64,000 nt of DNA from Vreelandella populi (GTDB lineage Bacteria > Pseudomonadota > Gammaproteobacteria > Pseudomonadales > Halomonadaceae). Below, in pieces: positions 32,685 through 42,503 of this stretch; position 1 is the stretch's first letter, and every line of letters starts with the position of its first letter. The translations under genes were made by a program, and so were the position numbers. The notes under the pieces are model-generated. The model saw only the letters and a list, made by a program, of their open reading frames with translations, was not told the DNA's origin and made no database searches. The DNA is taken from NCBI RefSeq assembly GCF_003989825.1, contig NZ_RZHE01000007.1, positions 1 through 64,000 on the forward strand. Direction: 5' to 3'.

Positions 32685-34274
32685 ATGAAAGACACTCAGT
32701 TAGCCCAAGAAGCGGAGCTTAGACGCACCTTTGCTATTATTTCGCACCCTGATGCGGGTAAAACAACCATCACCGAGAAAATGCTGTTATTCGGTAATGC
32801 CATACAGCTAGCGGGTTCGGTGAAGAGTAAGCGTAACGATCGCCACGCAACGTCTGACTGGATGAAGATGGAGCAGGAGCGGGGTATCTCAGTAACAACC
32901 TCTGTGATGCAGTTTCCTTATAGCGGGCGAATCGTCAATCTGCTGGATACGCCAGGACACGAAGACTTCTCAGAAGATACTTACCGCACGCTAACGGCCG
33001 TTGACTCCGCCTTAATGGTGATTGATGGGGCCAAGGGCGTTGAGGATCGGACCATCAAGCTGATGGAGGTGTGTCGTTTACGTACCACGCCCATACTGAC
33101 CTTCATTAATAAGATGGACCGCGATACCCGTGACCCTATTGAGGTTATGGACGAAGTCGAGACCGTCCTGAATATTCAATGCTCGCCCATGACCTGGCCG
33201 ATTGGCATGGGGCGCCGTTTCAAAGGGGTGTACCACCTCTACAATGATGTGCTTCATCTGTATACCCAAGGGCAGGGCAGCCGGATACCGGACGATAAAC
33301 GCATAGAAGGGCTTGATAACCCTGAAGTTGATGCCGTGCTGGGTGAAGAGCAGGCCGAAGAGCTGCGCATGGAAGTAGAGCTGGTGCGCGGTGCTTCTCA
33401 TGAGTTTGATCTTGAAGCCTACCGCCGTGGTGAAATGACCCCGGTTTACTTCGGCACCGCTATGGGTAACTTTGGCGTACGCGAAATGCTCGATGGGTTT
33501 GTTGAGTATGCGCCTGCGCCTCAGCCCCGTGAAACCGATACTCGAGAAGTTACCGCCTGTGATGATCGGTTTACGGGGTTTGTCTTCAAGATTCAGGCCA
33601 ATATGGATCCCAACCACCGCGATCGTATAGCGTTTTTACGTGTTTGCTCTGGCAAGTACGAAAAGAACATGAAGATGCGCCATGTGCGGATTGGCAAGGA
33701 TATCAAAATCGCCGATGCGCTGACCTTTATGGCCTCGGACCGCTCTCATGTGGAAGAAGCTTGGCCCGGCGATATTATCGGCCTACACAACCACGGCACC
33801 ATTCAGATCGGCGACACCTTTACCGTTAGCGAAGATATGCGCTTTACCGGCATACCGCACTTCGCCCCTGAATTGTTTAAACGTGTACGCCTGAAAGATC
33901 CCTTGAAGATGAAGGCGCTGCAGAAGGGTTTGCAGCAGCTTTCTGAAGAAGGCGCGACACAGGTGTTTATGCCCATGGATAACAATGACCTGATCCTGGG
34001 TGCTGTGGGTACGCTGCAGTTTGATGTGGTCGCCCACCGCTTGAAAGAGGAGTACAAGGTCGACTGTATTTACGAAGGCGTTAACGTACAAACTGCCCGC
34101 TGGGTGTATTGTGAGGACGCCAAGATGCTTGAAGAATTCAAGCGTAAGGCCAGCACGAACCTGGCCATTGATGGCGGCGGCTACCTGACCTATATTGCGC
34201 CTACCCGTGTTAACCTGCAGATGACCCAGGAGCGCTGGCCGGATATTCGCTTCCAGCCTACTCGCGAACACTAA
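32685..34274 (+). CDS. prfC: Peptide chain release factor 3
   Basis: The 529-residue GTPase, the same length as E. coli RF3, removes RF1/RF2 from the ribosome after peptide release. G motifs are HPDAGKTT (near 19), DTPGHEDF (near 90) and NKMDRD (near 143), followed by elongation-factor-like barrel domains. ATG at 32685 follows GTAGAGG; an in-frame upstream start at 32658 would add a non-conserved extension. A short GC stem (GGGGC/GCCCC, about 34301-34316) follows the stop. Confidence 0.96.
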   Translation: MKDTQLAQEAELRRTFAIISHPDAGKTTITEKMLLFGNAIQLAGSVKSKRNDRHATSDWMKMEQERGISVTTSVMQFPYSGRIVNLLDTPGHEDFSEDTYRTLTAVDSALMVIDGAKGVEDRTIKLMEVCRLRTTPILTFINKMDRDTRDPIEVMDEVETVLNIQCSPMTWPIGMGRRFKGVYHLYNDVLHLYTQGQGSRIPDDKRIEGLDNPEVDAVLGEEQAEELRMEVELVRGASHEFDLEAYRRGEMTPVYFGTAMGNFGVREMLDGFVEYAPAPQPRETDTREVTACDDRFTGFVFKIQANMDPNHRDRIAFLRVCSGKYEKNMKMRHVRIGKDIKIADALTFMASDRSHVEEAWPGDIIGLHNHGTIQIGDTFTVSEDMRFTGIPHFAPELFKRVRLKDPLKMKALQKGLQQLSEEGATQVFMPMDNNDLILGAVGTLQFDVVAHRLKEEYKVDCIYEGVNVQTARWVYCEDAKMLEEFKRKASTNLAIDGGGYLTYIAPTRVNLQMTQERWPDIRFQPTREH

Positions 34275-34353
34275 ACAAGCACTAGGATAATAAAGGGGCT
34301 GCAATGCCCCTCTCATAGAACACTCATAGAGCACGCTTTTAACGCCCAGGAAA

Positions 34354-34575
34354 ATGCTCAGTCGAATGGTGGCAGCCTTGCCAAGCGATGGTTTTGTACT
34401 GGAAACGGATAGCCCTGATATGCCTCTAAGCGGCCACCAAGGCGAACGCAATGAGCCTAAGCGCATCGCCGAGGTGTGTCGTGCCGTGGCAAAGCTTCGT
34501 GGTGAAACGGAAGCAGACATTGCGGCGTATAGTACGGCCAACGCCGCACGGCTGTTTGGTCTGACGTTTGTTTAA
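34354..34575 (+). pseudogene. C-terminal remnant of a TatD-family (YjjV) metal-dependent hydrolase
   Basis: The 73-codon frame encodes the end of a TatD/YjjV protein: GFVLETDSPDMPLSGHQG matches the LETD-PDMP motif with the conserved metal-binding Asp, and AYSTANAARLFGL matches the family C-terminus. TatD proteins have about 260 residues, so roughly the first 185 are missing. The remnant begins just downstream of prfC with no ribosome site, so the 5' part was deleted. In many gammaproteobacteria yjjV and prfC are close together, which fits an ancestral intact gene here. Confidence 0.8.
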
Positions 34576-34621
34576 AAGCGACCACGCGCTAAGTTCTGGT
34601 CGTTGGCATACCTGTTAAATG

Positions 34622-35584
34622 CTAACCTTTTAATGCCATTGCCACTTGCTCCGGATCGAGTCGCTCAATCGGGTAGGGTAGCGGTAGTAGCGTTAACAGG
34701 TTTCCCTCCCAATAGAGCGGCATATTTTCTTCGACTGCCTTGGTATTCATGACGGCAAGCAATTCCACCGTATTGTTATCTCGCCTGACGCTTGAAACGA
34801 CTTCGCCCATTGGCTTGTCTTGCTCGGTTATCAAACTGTCGCCGGTGCCCGGAAGCTCGGTGGTGTTAAGCGAGGCGTGCGCCAGACGCTTTTTAACCTG
34901 CCCGCGAAAATGTGCGCGTGCCACGACTTCCTGCCCGGTGTAACACCCCTTTTTAAAACTGATGCCGCCCAGCGCTTCCCAGTTCAACATTTGGGGTAAA
35001 AACTGATCCTGCTGGGCCTCGGTCAACCATGCAAGCCCGCAACGGATATCTTCAAGCGCCCAGGCAGCTTGCTGGGCCTGATCATCGATAGGGCCATTCA
35101 ACATTGTACTGGAAGTGCAAAACAGCCAGCGCGGTGTGGTGCCAGGCAGGCGCACAACGCTTGTCTGATCATTGCCACACTGCGCAAAGTCCTTTTCAGG
35201 CAGAGTCAACCCAAGGGAACTCGCTAAGGCGCTTGCGTTCTCACTTGCTCCAATAAACGTAACTGACGTGTCGTGAATCAATTCGGCCCGGTAGAACGCG
35301 GCAAACTTCTTTAAATGCGCTGCTAATGGCGGAGCTAACGAGGCACTTAATACCAGCCTGAAATGTTCGGCATTAACGCGAAGCAATTGGCCGTTGGCCA
35401 GCATTCTGCCCTTGGGAGTACAAAAACAGGTCAGCGGGGCAAATTCACCATTGGCCAAACTGACCTGTGCGCTGGTTTGACCTTGCAGGAATTTTTCAGC
35501 ATCCGCCCCTTTCACATCCAGCGCCGCTAGGTGGTCAAGGCGCACGTTGTCGGTAATCGTAGTAGAGGGGATAACCTTGGACAT
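34622..35584 (-). CDS. ygfZ: Folate-binding Fe-S cluster repair protein YgfZ
   Basis: The 320-residue protein has the YgfZ/COG0354 signature KGCYTGQEVVARAHFRG (near 222; Cys is essential in E. coli YgfZ) in a GcvT-like fold. It helps maintain certain Fe-S proteins such as MiaB with folate. ATG at 35584 follows CAGGAG; a longer in-frame start at 35680 is not supported. It faces the HMA/OsmC operon divergently. It is homologous to gcvT but lacks the T-protein motifs, so it is not an aminomethyltransferase. Confidence 0.92.
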   Translation of the reverse strand: MSKVIPSTTITDNVRLDHLAALDVKGADAEKFLQGQTSAQVSLANGEFAPLTCFCTPKGRMLANGQLLRVNAEHFRLVLSASLAPPLAAHLKKFAAFYRAELIHDTSVTFIGASENASALASSLGLTLPEKDFAQCGNDQTSVVRLPGTTPRWLFCTSSTMLNGPIDDQAQQAAWALEDIRCGLAWLTEAQQDQFLPQMLNWEALGGISFKKGCYTGQEVVARAHFRGQVKKRLAHASLNTTELPGTGDSLITEQDKPMGEVVSSVRRDNNTVELLAVMNTKAVEENMPLYWEGNLLTLLPLPYPIERLDPEQVAMALKG

Positions 35585-35751
35585 ATAAACTCCTGGATGG
35601 GGCATGACTGAAAAGGTCTGTAAGAATGAGTCAGTGATATATTGGGCTTTTAACGTGCGGGCATAAGGCACTAATTGCAAGGTGTCTTTAGCGTGCTAGA
35701 CTCTTTGGTCTGTAACAGTTTTGCATAAGGTTAAGCGAGGTAGGCAGAGCA

Positions 35752-35949
35752 ATGGCACAGCAATCATTAACTTTTAAGGGCGTAGAAAACGCCGATCAGG
35801 TCAACAAGATTACCACAGCGTTGATGATGCTGGACGGCGTTGATAGCGCCGAAGTAGGTCGTTACGGCGCTGATGTAGAGGGCCGTGTTAGGCGGGAGGC
35901 ATTAATTGCCGCCGTCGAAAAGCTCAAACTGGGAGTTAAAGTATCCTGA
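35752..35949 (+). CDS. Heavy-metal-associated-like domain protein lacking CxxC
   Basis: The 65-residue protein has the fold pattern of a single HMA/CopZ domain: LTFKGVENADQVNKITTALM, MMLDGVDSAEVGRYGADV, then REALIAAVEKLKLGVKVS. The metal-binding CxxC that should stand before the first helix reads NADQ, so it cannot bind copper or zinc in the usual way. It overlaps the next gene by one base (TGATG), which implies coupled translation with the OsmC protein. GCGAGG precedes ATG at 35752. Confidence 0.7.
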   Translation: MAQQSLTFKGVENADQVNKITTALMMLDGVDSAEVGRYGADVEGRVRREALIAAVEKLKLGVKVS

Positions 35950-36356
35950 TGCATCCGCCTATTACGGTCATTAGCCAGCGTAACCACGTATTTCGCCAGC
36001 GTATTGAAGTCGAGAGCCTAGAGGCCTTGTATGCTGATGTTCCTGAGGTGGTCGGCGGAGAAGGCAGTGCGCCAGACCCTCATGACTACTTTGATATTTC
36101 GCTCGGCACATGCAAGGCCATCACCATACAAATGTATGCTCGACGCAAACAGTGGCCGCTTACGGCGATCACCGTCACGGTGCAGCGGGATGATAGTCAG
36201 GAGGCCAAAGGGACGTACAAGCTGAATGTGGTGTTGACCCTGCATGGTATTACGGACCCTGAACAGCGAGCCAGGCTTGAAGAAATCAGTCATCGTTGCC
36301 CCATTCAGCGGCTTATGACCCAGGCAACCATCGATATCACGACCCAAACGGTTTAA
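35949..36356 (+). CDS. OsmC-family protein
   Basis: The 135-residue protein has the OsmC/Ohr layout with two conserved cysteines, in DISLGTCKAITIQMYARRKQ (near 57) and EISHRCPIQRLM (near 117). Members reduce organic hydroperoxides using these cysteines; the exact type (OsmC, Ohr or YhfA-like) is not decided. It is translationally coupled to the HMA-like gene upstream and lies 20 bases before uvrB, which suggests a stress-response transcript. Confidence 0.85.
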   Translation: MHPPITVISQRNHVFRQRIEVESLEALYADVPEVVGGEGSAPDPHDYFDISLGTCKAITIQMYARRKQWPLTAITVTVQRDDSQEAKGTYKLNVVLTLHGITDPEQRARLEEISHRCPIQRLMTQATIDITTQTV

Positions 36357-36376
36357 TTTCCTAGTTAGGAGCGACG

Positions 36377-38404
36377 ATGAGCAAAGAGTTTCGGTTACAG
36401 TCGAAATTTAAGCCTGCCGGCGACCAGCCAAACGCCATTAAAGGGTTAGTAAGTGGCCTGGAGTCAGGTCTTGCCCATCAAACGCTACTTGGGGTAACCG
36501 GGTCGGGCAAAACCTTTACCATGGCGAACGTGGTTCAGCAGCTACAGCGCCCAACGATCGTCATGGCGCCCAATAAGACCCTGGCCGCGCAGCTTTATGG
36601 GGAGTTCAAATCGTTTTTCCCCGATAATGCCGTTGAGTATTTCGTATCGTACTACGACTACTATCAGCCGGAAGCCTATGTGCCTTCGTCCGATACGTTT
36701 ATCGAGAAAGACGCATCAATCAACGACCATATCGAACAGATGCGGCTGTCCGCTACCAAGGCGCTGCTAGAGCGCCGCGATGCCTTGATTGTGGTGTCGG
36801 TGTCGGCTATCTACGGCCTGGGTGACCCGGACCAGTACCTGAAAATGCGCCTGCACTTTACCCGGGGCGAATTGATTGACCAGCGAGCATTTCTGCGCCG
36901 CCTGGCCGAGCTTCAGTATACCCGCAATGACATGGATTTTCGTCGCGGTACCTACCGGGTTCGTGGGGATGTGATTGATATCTTTCCGGCTGACTCCGAT
37001 GAAGATGCGGTTCGTGTTGAGCTGTTTGATAACGAAATCGACTCGATCCGAATATTCGATCCGCTAACCGGGGACATACGCCATCAGGTTCCGCGGATGA
37101 CTATTTATCCCAAGTCTCACTATGTCACCCCGCGTGAAACTATCCTTGGTGCTATCGACGCTATTAAAGGTGAGCTCAAGGAACGGCTGGACTGGATGCG
37201 CAAGCATGAGCGCTTGGTTGAAGCACAGCGCCTTGAACAGCGCACCCTTTATGATATTGAGATGATGCTGGAGCTAGGTTACTGCAACGGCATAGAAAAC
37301 TATTCACGCTACTTATCCGGCAGAGCGCCTGGCGAGCCGCCGCCCACGTTCTTTGATTACCTGCCTGATGACGCGTTGCTGTTTATTGACGAGTCTCACG
37401 TCAGCGTGCCCCAGGTAGGTGGTATGTATAAGGGCGACCGTTCACGCAAGGAAACCTTGGTAGAGTACGGCTTTCGCCTGCCTTCAGCGCTGGATAACAG
37501 ACCCATGAAGTTTGAGGAGTGGGAGTCCATTGTCCCTCAGGCTATATTCGTTTCAGCTACGCCGGGCAAATATGAAGCGGAGCATGCCGGGCAGGTGGTA
37601 GAACAGGTTGTGCGGCCTACCGGCCTTCTAGACCCTGAAATTGAAGTTCGCCCGGCCAGTACCCAAGTGGATGATCTGTTATCCGAAATTGGTTTGCGTA
37701 CCGCAGTCGGGGAGCGTGTGCTGGTCACTACGCTTACCAAGCGCATGGCCGAGGATCTGACTGAATATTTTGATGAGCACGGCGTGCGCGTGCGCTATTT
37801 GCACTCCGATATTGATACCGTCGAACGCGTGGAAATCATACGCGATCTTCGCCTGGGTAAATTCGATGTGCTCGTCGGGATTAACCTGCTCCGCGAAGGT
37901 CTGGATATTCCGGAAGTCTCATTGGTAGCGATCCTTGATGCTGACAAGGAAGGTTTCCTGCGCGCTGAACGTTCGCTGATCCAGACCATTGGGCGCGCGG
38001 CACGTAATGCTCACGGTAAAGCCATTTTGTACGGTGATCGTATTACCGATTCAATGCGCAAGGCGATAGATGAGACCGAGCGCCGTCGGGCCAAGCAGCA
38101 GGCGCATAACGAAAAGCACGGTATCACGCCGACCACCGTGACGCGTTCGGTCGCTGATATCCTGGAAGCTGCGCAGGCACCTGGTAGCAAGAAGAGTAAC
38201 CGTAAACGTGGCGCTGAACGCAAAGTGGCTGAGGGTGTAGGCAGTTACGATATCACCAACATGGGTAAGCATGACCTGCTGGCGGCCATCAGCAAACTGG
38301 AAGATGCAATGTTTGAAGCGGCTCAGAATCTGGAGTTTGAAGAAGCGGCGCGCCTGCGCGATCAACTGCATCAAATGAAAGAAAAACAGCTGGCGCTAGG
38401 ATAA
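36377..38404 (+). CDS. uvrB: Excinuclease ABC subunit B
   Basis: The 675-residue helicase-like protein loads DNA damage for incision by UvrC. Walker A is [11 protein letters not shown] (near 40), the beta-hairpin that inserts into DNA is [10 protein letters not shown] (near 94), and helicase motifs IV-VI lie around [11 protein letters not shown] and [11 protein letters not shown]-terminal UVR domain ([17 protein letters not shown]) recruits UvrC. Length matches E. coli. GGAGCGACG precedes ATG at 36377. It is followed three bases later by the broken nei gene. Confidence 0.97.
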   Translation: MSKEFRLQSKFKPAGDQPNAIKGLVSGLESGLAHQTLLGVTGSGKTFTMANVVQQLQRPTIVMAPNKTLAAQLYGEFKSFFPDNAVEYFVSYYDYYQPEAYVPSSDTFIEKDASINDHIEQMRLSATKALLERRDALIVVSVSAIYGLGDPDQYLKMRLHFTRGELIDQRAFLRRLAELQYTRNDMDFRRGTYRVRGDVIDIFPADSDEDAVRVELFDNEIDSIRIFDPLTGDIRHQVPRMTIYPKSHYVTPRETILGAIDAIKGELKERLDWMRKHERLVEAQRLEQRTLYDIEMMLELGYCNGIENYSRYLSGRAPGEPPPTFFDYLPDDALLFIDESHVSVPQVGGMYKGDRSRKETLVEYGFRLPSALDNRPMKFEEWESIVPQAIFVSATPGKYEAEHAGQVVEQVVRPTGLLDPEIEVRPASTQVDDLLSEIGLRTAVGERVLVTTLTKRMAEDLTEYFDEHGVRVRYLHSDIDTVERVEIIRDLRLGKFDVLVGINLLREGLDIPEVSLVAILDADKEGFLRAERSLIQTIGRAARNAHGKAILYGDRITDSMRKAIDETERRRAKQQAHNEKHGITPTTVTRSVADILEAAQAPGSKKSNRKRGAERKVAEGVGSYDITNMGKHDLLAAISKLEDAMFEAAQNLEFEEAARLRDQLHQMKEKQLALG

Positions 38405-38407
38405 CGC

Positions 38408-39235
38408 ATGCCGGAAGGGCCCGAAATTCGTCGTGCAGCAGACCGTATAGAAAAGCAGATAGGCGGCCGGGTGATTGATGATGCCTAGTTCGCCTTTCCC
38501 GAGCTTGCCAGTCAGGCAAGTGCTCTGGTCGGCATCCAGGTAACGGCGATAGATACACGGGGCAAGGCCATGCTGATACGTTTCGCCAACCAGCAGGTGC
38601 TTTATTCGCATAACCAGCTATACGGCGTATGGAAGTTGCATCGTACTGATCAGCCGCCCGCCACCCAACGTTCCCTGCGAGTGCGCTTGGAAACCGAGGG
38701 TAGGGTGGCCAGCCTCTACAGCGCCTCGGATATTTCACTCTGGCAGGCGGATGAGCTTGATCAACATCCTTTTCTAGCCCGTCTGGGGCCAGATTTACTA
38801 AGCGAGCATGTAACAGCAGCGGATGTGCTAACGCGGCTGGCCTTGAAGCAGTTCTATAGGCGTAGCATGGGTGCTTTGCTGCTGGACCAAGGACTGGTAG
38901 CCGGACTGGGTAACTATCTGCGCTCGGAAATTCTTTTCTTTGCTCAATTGCATCCTCGGCAACGGCCTGCTGATATCACCCATGACCAACAGGTAATGCT
39001 AGCGGGCCTGTTTGTAGGTGTTACCCGCCAGGCGTATGAGTTGGCCGGGGTAACCAATACGCAGGCGTGGATTGAGCAGGCGATTGCCTCGGGCGAGTCG
39101 CGTCGTCAATGGCGCTTTGCAGTATTTGAAAGGGCGGGGCTTAGTTGCCATCGCTGTGGCGATATTATCGAACGTATGATGGTGAGCTCCCGACGTCTCT
39201 ATTGGTGTCCCACCTGCCAATCAGGCATTAAATGA
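38408..39235 (+). pseudogene. nei: Endonuclease VIII gene with an in-frame amber codon
   Basis: ATG at 38408 opens a frame that matches Nei over its whole length (276 codons including the stop), starting MPEGPEIRRAADR with catalytic Pro2/Glu3 and ending with the zinc finger SCHRCGDII...YWCPTCQ. Codon 27 is TAG (38486-38488). The E. coli protein has Trp at this position in the context VWFAFP, here A-stop-FAFP, so one TGG-to-TAG change explains it. No other damage is seen. Internal starts downstream would lose the N-terminal catalytic residues, so the protein is inactive unless the stop is read through. Nei normally excises oxidised pyrimidines. Confidence 0.9.
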
Positions 39236-39416
39236 CTTATACCGTTATCTTGTTTTCACTCCAAAAAATTAGCATAGACTTAAGTACACAGAGATGGCAT
39301 GCGGTAGAAGCTGCCGCTTGTAGGCCAATACGGTATACTCCTTGCACGCTTAAACGGCCATTTCCATATGGGTAAAATGGTTGTAGAAAAGACGAAAACC
39401 AAGGAGCCGTTACTCC

Positions 39417-40922
39417 ATGACCGTGATTCGCCAGGACGACGTGATTCAAAGCGTTGCCGATGCTCTGCAGTATATCTCTTACTATCACCCGAAAGACTTC
39501 ATCGACGCGATGAATGACGCGTATCTACGTGAGCAGAACCCCGCCGCTAAAGACGCTATCGCACAAATTCTGATCAATTCAAGAATGTGCGCTACCGGCC
39601 ATCGTCCCATCTGCCAGGATACCGGTATCGTAACCGTGTTCGTTCATGTGGGTATGAACGTCACCTGGGAGGCTGACATGAGCCTTGACGATATGGTGAA
39701 TGAAGGCGTCCGTCGGGCGTATCTGCTACCGGATAACGTGCTGCGTGCTTCGGTACTGGCAGACCCGGATGGCAAACGCCAGAACACCAAGGATAATACG
39801 CCAGCCATCATTCATCACAAGCTTGTGCCTGGTGATAAAGTGGATATTCACGTGGCGGCGAAGGGCGGCGGTAGCGAAGCCAAATCCAAGTTTGCGATGC
39901 TGAATCCTTCCGATAGCGTCGTTGACTGGGTAATGGAGCAGCTTCCCAAGATGGGCGCTGGCTGGTGTCCGCCGGGTATGCTGGGGATTGGCATTGGCGG
40001 CACTGCTGAAAAGGCTATGCAGATCGCCAAAGAGGCGCTGCTTGATCCGATCGACATTCAAGACCTTCAGGCACGAGGCCCCAGCAATCGCGCTGAAGAG
40101 CTGCGCCTAGAGCTTTTCGATAAGGTCAATAAAAGTGGCATTGGCGCTCAGGGCCTCGGCGGGCTTACCACTGTCCTGGATATTAAGGTCAAGGATTATC
40201 CGACCCATGCGGCTAACAAGCCCGTTGCCATCATCCCTAACTGTGCCGCCACTCGGCATGCCCACTTCACACTGGATGGCTCTGGCCCGGCAGCCCTAGC
40301 GCCGCCCAAGCTCGAAGACTGGCCAGAAATTACCCGGGAAGCCGGGGATAATGTAAAACGTGTCAATCTGGACAGCATTACGCCTGACGAGGTGAAAACC
40401 TGGCAGCCGGGCGATACGCTGTTGCTCAACGGTAAACTGTTGACCGGTCGCGATGCCGCTCATAAGCGCATGGTGGACATGATCGCCAAAGGCGAACCGT
40501 TACCGGTAGATATGAAAGGCCGGTTTATCTATTACGTGGGCCCGGTTGATCCTATTGGTGATGAGGTAGTGGGCCCAGCTGGCCCGACTACGGCCACCCG
40601 TATGGATAAATTTACCCGTACCATGCTGGAACAAACGGGCCTTCTAGGAATGGTAGGTAAAGCTGAACGCGGTTTGGAAGCCATTGAAGCCATTCGTGAC
40701 AATGAAGCTGTTTATTTAATGGCGGTGGGCGGCTCGGCTTACCTTGTGGCGCAGGCGATTAAAAAATCTCGCGTGGTGGGTTTTGAAGACCTGGGCATGG
40801 AAGCCATATATGAGTTTGAAGTTGAAGATATGCCGGTGACCGTGGCAGTTGATAGTCAGGGAACGTCGGTACATCAAACTGGGCCCGCGAAGTGGAAAGA
40901 GATCATTGCCCAGACCGCTTAA
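39417..40922 (+). CDS. Fumarate hydratase, class I (4Fe-4S)
   Basis: The 501-residue protein matches class I iron-sulfur fumarases, which hydrate fumarate to malate in the TCA cycle. Cluster-binding segments are visible: GHRPICQDTGIVT (near 62), GAGWCPPGMLGIGIGG (near 181) and IPNCAATRHAHF (near 275). The C-terminal domain has GKGGMG-like GLLGMVGKAERG and ends with the family's VDSQGTSVHQ. AAGGAG lies ten bases before ATG at 39417. A strong terminator follows. The symbol (fumA/fumB type) is not assigned. Confidence 0.94.
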   Translation: MTVIRQDDVIQSVADALQYISYYHPKDFIDAMNDAYLREQNPAAKDAIAQILINSRMCATGHRPICQDTGIVTVFVHVGMNVTWEADMSLDDMVNEGVRRAYLLPDNVLRASVLADPDGKRQNTKDNTPAIIHHKLVPGDKVDIHVAAKGGGSEAKSKFAMLNPSDSVVDWVMEQLPKMGAGWCPPGMLGIGIGGTAEKAMQIAKEALLDPIDIQDLQARGPSNRAEELRLELFDKVNKSGIGAQGLGGLTTVLDIKVKDYPTHAANKPVAIIPNCAATRHAHFTLDGSGPAALAPPKLEDWPEITREAGDNVKRVNLDSITPDEVKTWQPGDTLLLNGKLLTGRDAAHKRMVDMIAKGEPLPVDMKGRFIYYVGPVDPIGDEVVGPAGPTTATRMDKFTRTMLEQTGLLGMVGKAERGLEAIEAIRDNEAVYLMAVGGSAYLVAQAIKKSRVVGFEDLGMEAIYEFEVEDMPVTVAVDSQGTSVHQTGPAKWKEIIAQTA

Positions 40923-40947
40923 CGGCGCTTGTGCTGTGAGATGAACC

Positions 40948-40979
40948 CACAAAAGCCCCGCGAATACGGGGCTTTTGTG
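40948..40979. terminator. Rho-independent terminator after fumarase
   Basis: CACAAAAGCCCCG and CGGGGCTTTTGTG form a 13-bp stem that encodes a T-run in both directions. Confidence 0.88.
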
Positions 40980-41036
40980 TATTTTAATCAGTTACAAACG
41001 TTGTTGGAATATTAATACGCTTGATGGGGAGTGAGT

Positions 41037-42455
41037 ATGGCCTCTTGGTTGCTAGGGACTGGCATTATGCTGATACACCTTTTGGGAATTGTATCGGCCA
41101 TTATGGCGCTGATGTCGAGCCGGACGTCGCAAGGCGCCATCGCATGGATTATCTCGCTTTTCACCTTTCCTTATGTAGCGTTACCTGCCTACTGGTTTTT
41201 TGGGCGGCCGCGTTTTTACGGCTATGTAATGGCCCGGGGAGAGCGCGACAATGTGCTTAGGCGCGTGTTGGCTCGCTATCAAGAAAGCGCCCGACCTTTT
41301 TTGGCGCCCCCTGTGAATTCTGATATTCAGGCAGTCGAGCAGCTGGCCATGATGCCGTTGACACGAGGCAATAACGCTACGCTGTTAATTGATGGTGAAG
41401 CCACCTTCACGAGTCTGTTCGAAGGTATTGACAGGGCAGAGCACTACTTGCTGCTGCAGTTCTTTATTGTCCGTGATGATGCGCTTGGTCGTCGGCTTCA
41501 TCAGCATCTTTTGAAAGCCGCCCGTCGTGGCGTGCGTGTGTATTTTTTGTATGACGAAGTGGGTAGTCGCAAGCTCAACGAAGGCTATTTGAAAGAGCTG
41601 GCTGCTGAAGATATTGCCGTGAGCCCGTTTCGTTCCTCGCGTGGATTTAAACATCGGTTTCAACTGAATTTTCGTAATCACCGTAAAATTGCCGTGATTG
41701 ATGGTAAGCAAGGATGGCTTGGCGGGTTCAATGTAGGCGTAGAATATTTGGGCCAGCACCCAAGACATGGTCCCTGGCGGGATACCCACTTGATGTTGGA
41801 AGGGCCTAGTGTGCTAGGTCTTCAGGAAGCATTCTGGGAGGACTGGCATTGGGCAACGGGTGAGGTGGCTAGCTTGAACTGGCAGACCGAAAGCCATTCC
41901 GATAGCGATTACCATGTCGTTATAGTGCCATCGGGGCCAGCCGATAAGCAGGATACCGCCAGTCTGTTAATCCAGCAACTGATTCATAGCGCAACCCATC
42001 GTCTATGGGTAACCAGCCCTTATTTTGTGCCTGATCAGGGGGTTCAAGACGCGTTACGGCTAGCCGCCATGCGTGGAGTTGATGTTCGAGTCATGATTCC
42101 TGAGCGGCCCGATCATCTGCTGGTGTTTCTCTCGGCCTTTTCATTTTTACCGGATATGTTAAAAGCAGGAGTAAAAATATACCGTTATCTACCTGGGTTC
42201 CTACATCAAAAAGTTATCTTAATAGACAGTGAAGCAGCTACCGTAGGTACGGTAAACTTAGATAATCGTTCATTCAGACTTAACTTTGAAATTACCGCCT
42301 TTATTCCCACCCCCGCATTTGCAGAACAGGTGCAGCAAATGCTGGAAGAGGATTTCGCTCAGTGTCGCCGCGTTACTATTGATGAGATCCAGCAGCGACC
42401 TTTATGGAAAAAAGTGGTATCCAGGGCAGCTTATTTAATGTCACCTATACAGTAA
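41037..42455 (+). CDS. cls: Cardiolipin synthase
   Basis: The 472-residue membrane protein has two N-terminal helices and two phospholipase-D HKD motifs, NHRKIAVIDGKQGWLGGFN (near 219) and HQKVILIDSEAATVGTVN (near 396). It joins two phosphatidylglycerol molecules, or PG and PE, to make cardiolipin in the inner membrane, which is important for salt adaptation. ATG at 41037 has GGGGA six bases upstream; a GTG at 41031 would touch this site and is less likely. Confidence 0.94.
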   Translation: MASWLLGTGIMLIHLLGIVSAIMALMSSRTSQGAIAWIISLFTFPYVALPAYWFFGRPRFYGYVMARGERDNVLRRVLARYQESARPFLAPPVNSDIQAVEQLAMMPLTRGNNATLLIDGEATFTSLFEGIDRAEHYLLLQFFIVRDDALGRRLHQHLLKAARRGVRVYFLYDEVGSRKLNEGYLKELAAEDIAVSPFRSSRGFKHRFQLNFRNHRKIAVIDGKQGWLGGFNVGVEYLGQHPRHGPWRDTHLMLEGPSVLGLQEAFWEDWHWATGEVASLNWQTESHSDSDYHVVIVPSGPADKQDTASLLIQQLIHSATHRLWVTSPYFVPDQGVQDALRLAAMRGVDVRVMIPERPDHLLVFLSAFSFLPDMLKAGVKIYRYLPGFLHQKVILIDSEAATVGTVNLDNRSFRLNFEITAFIPTPAFAEQVQQMLEEDFAQCRRVTIDEIQQRPLWKKVVSRAAYLMSPIQ

Positions 42456-42503
42456 AATTAACAGAATAAAACATAGACAAACTAGTGGGCAGAGGAGTGT
42501 GGG

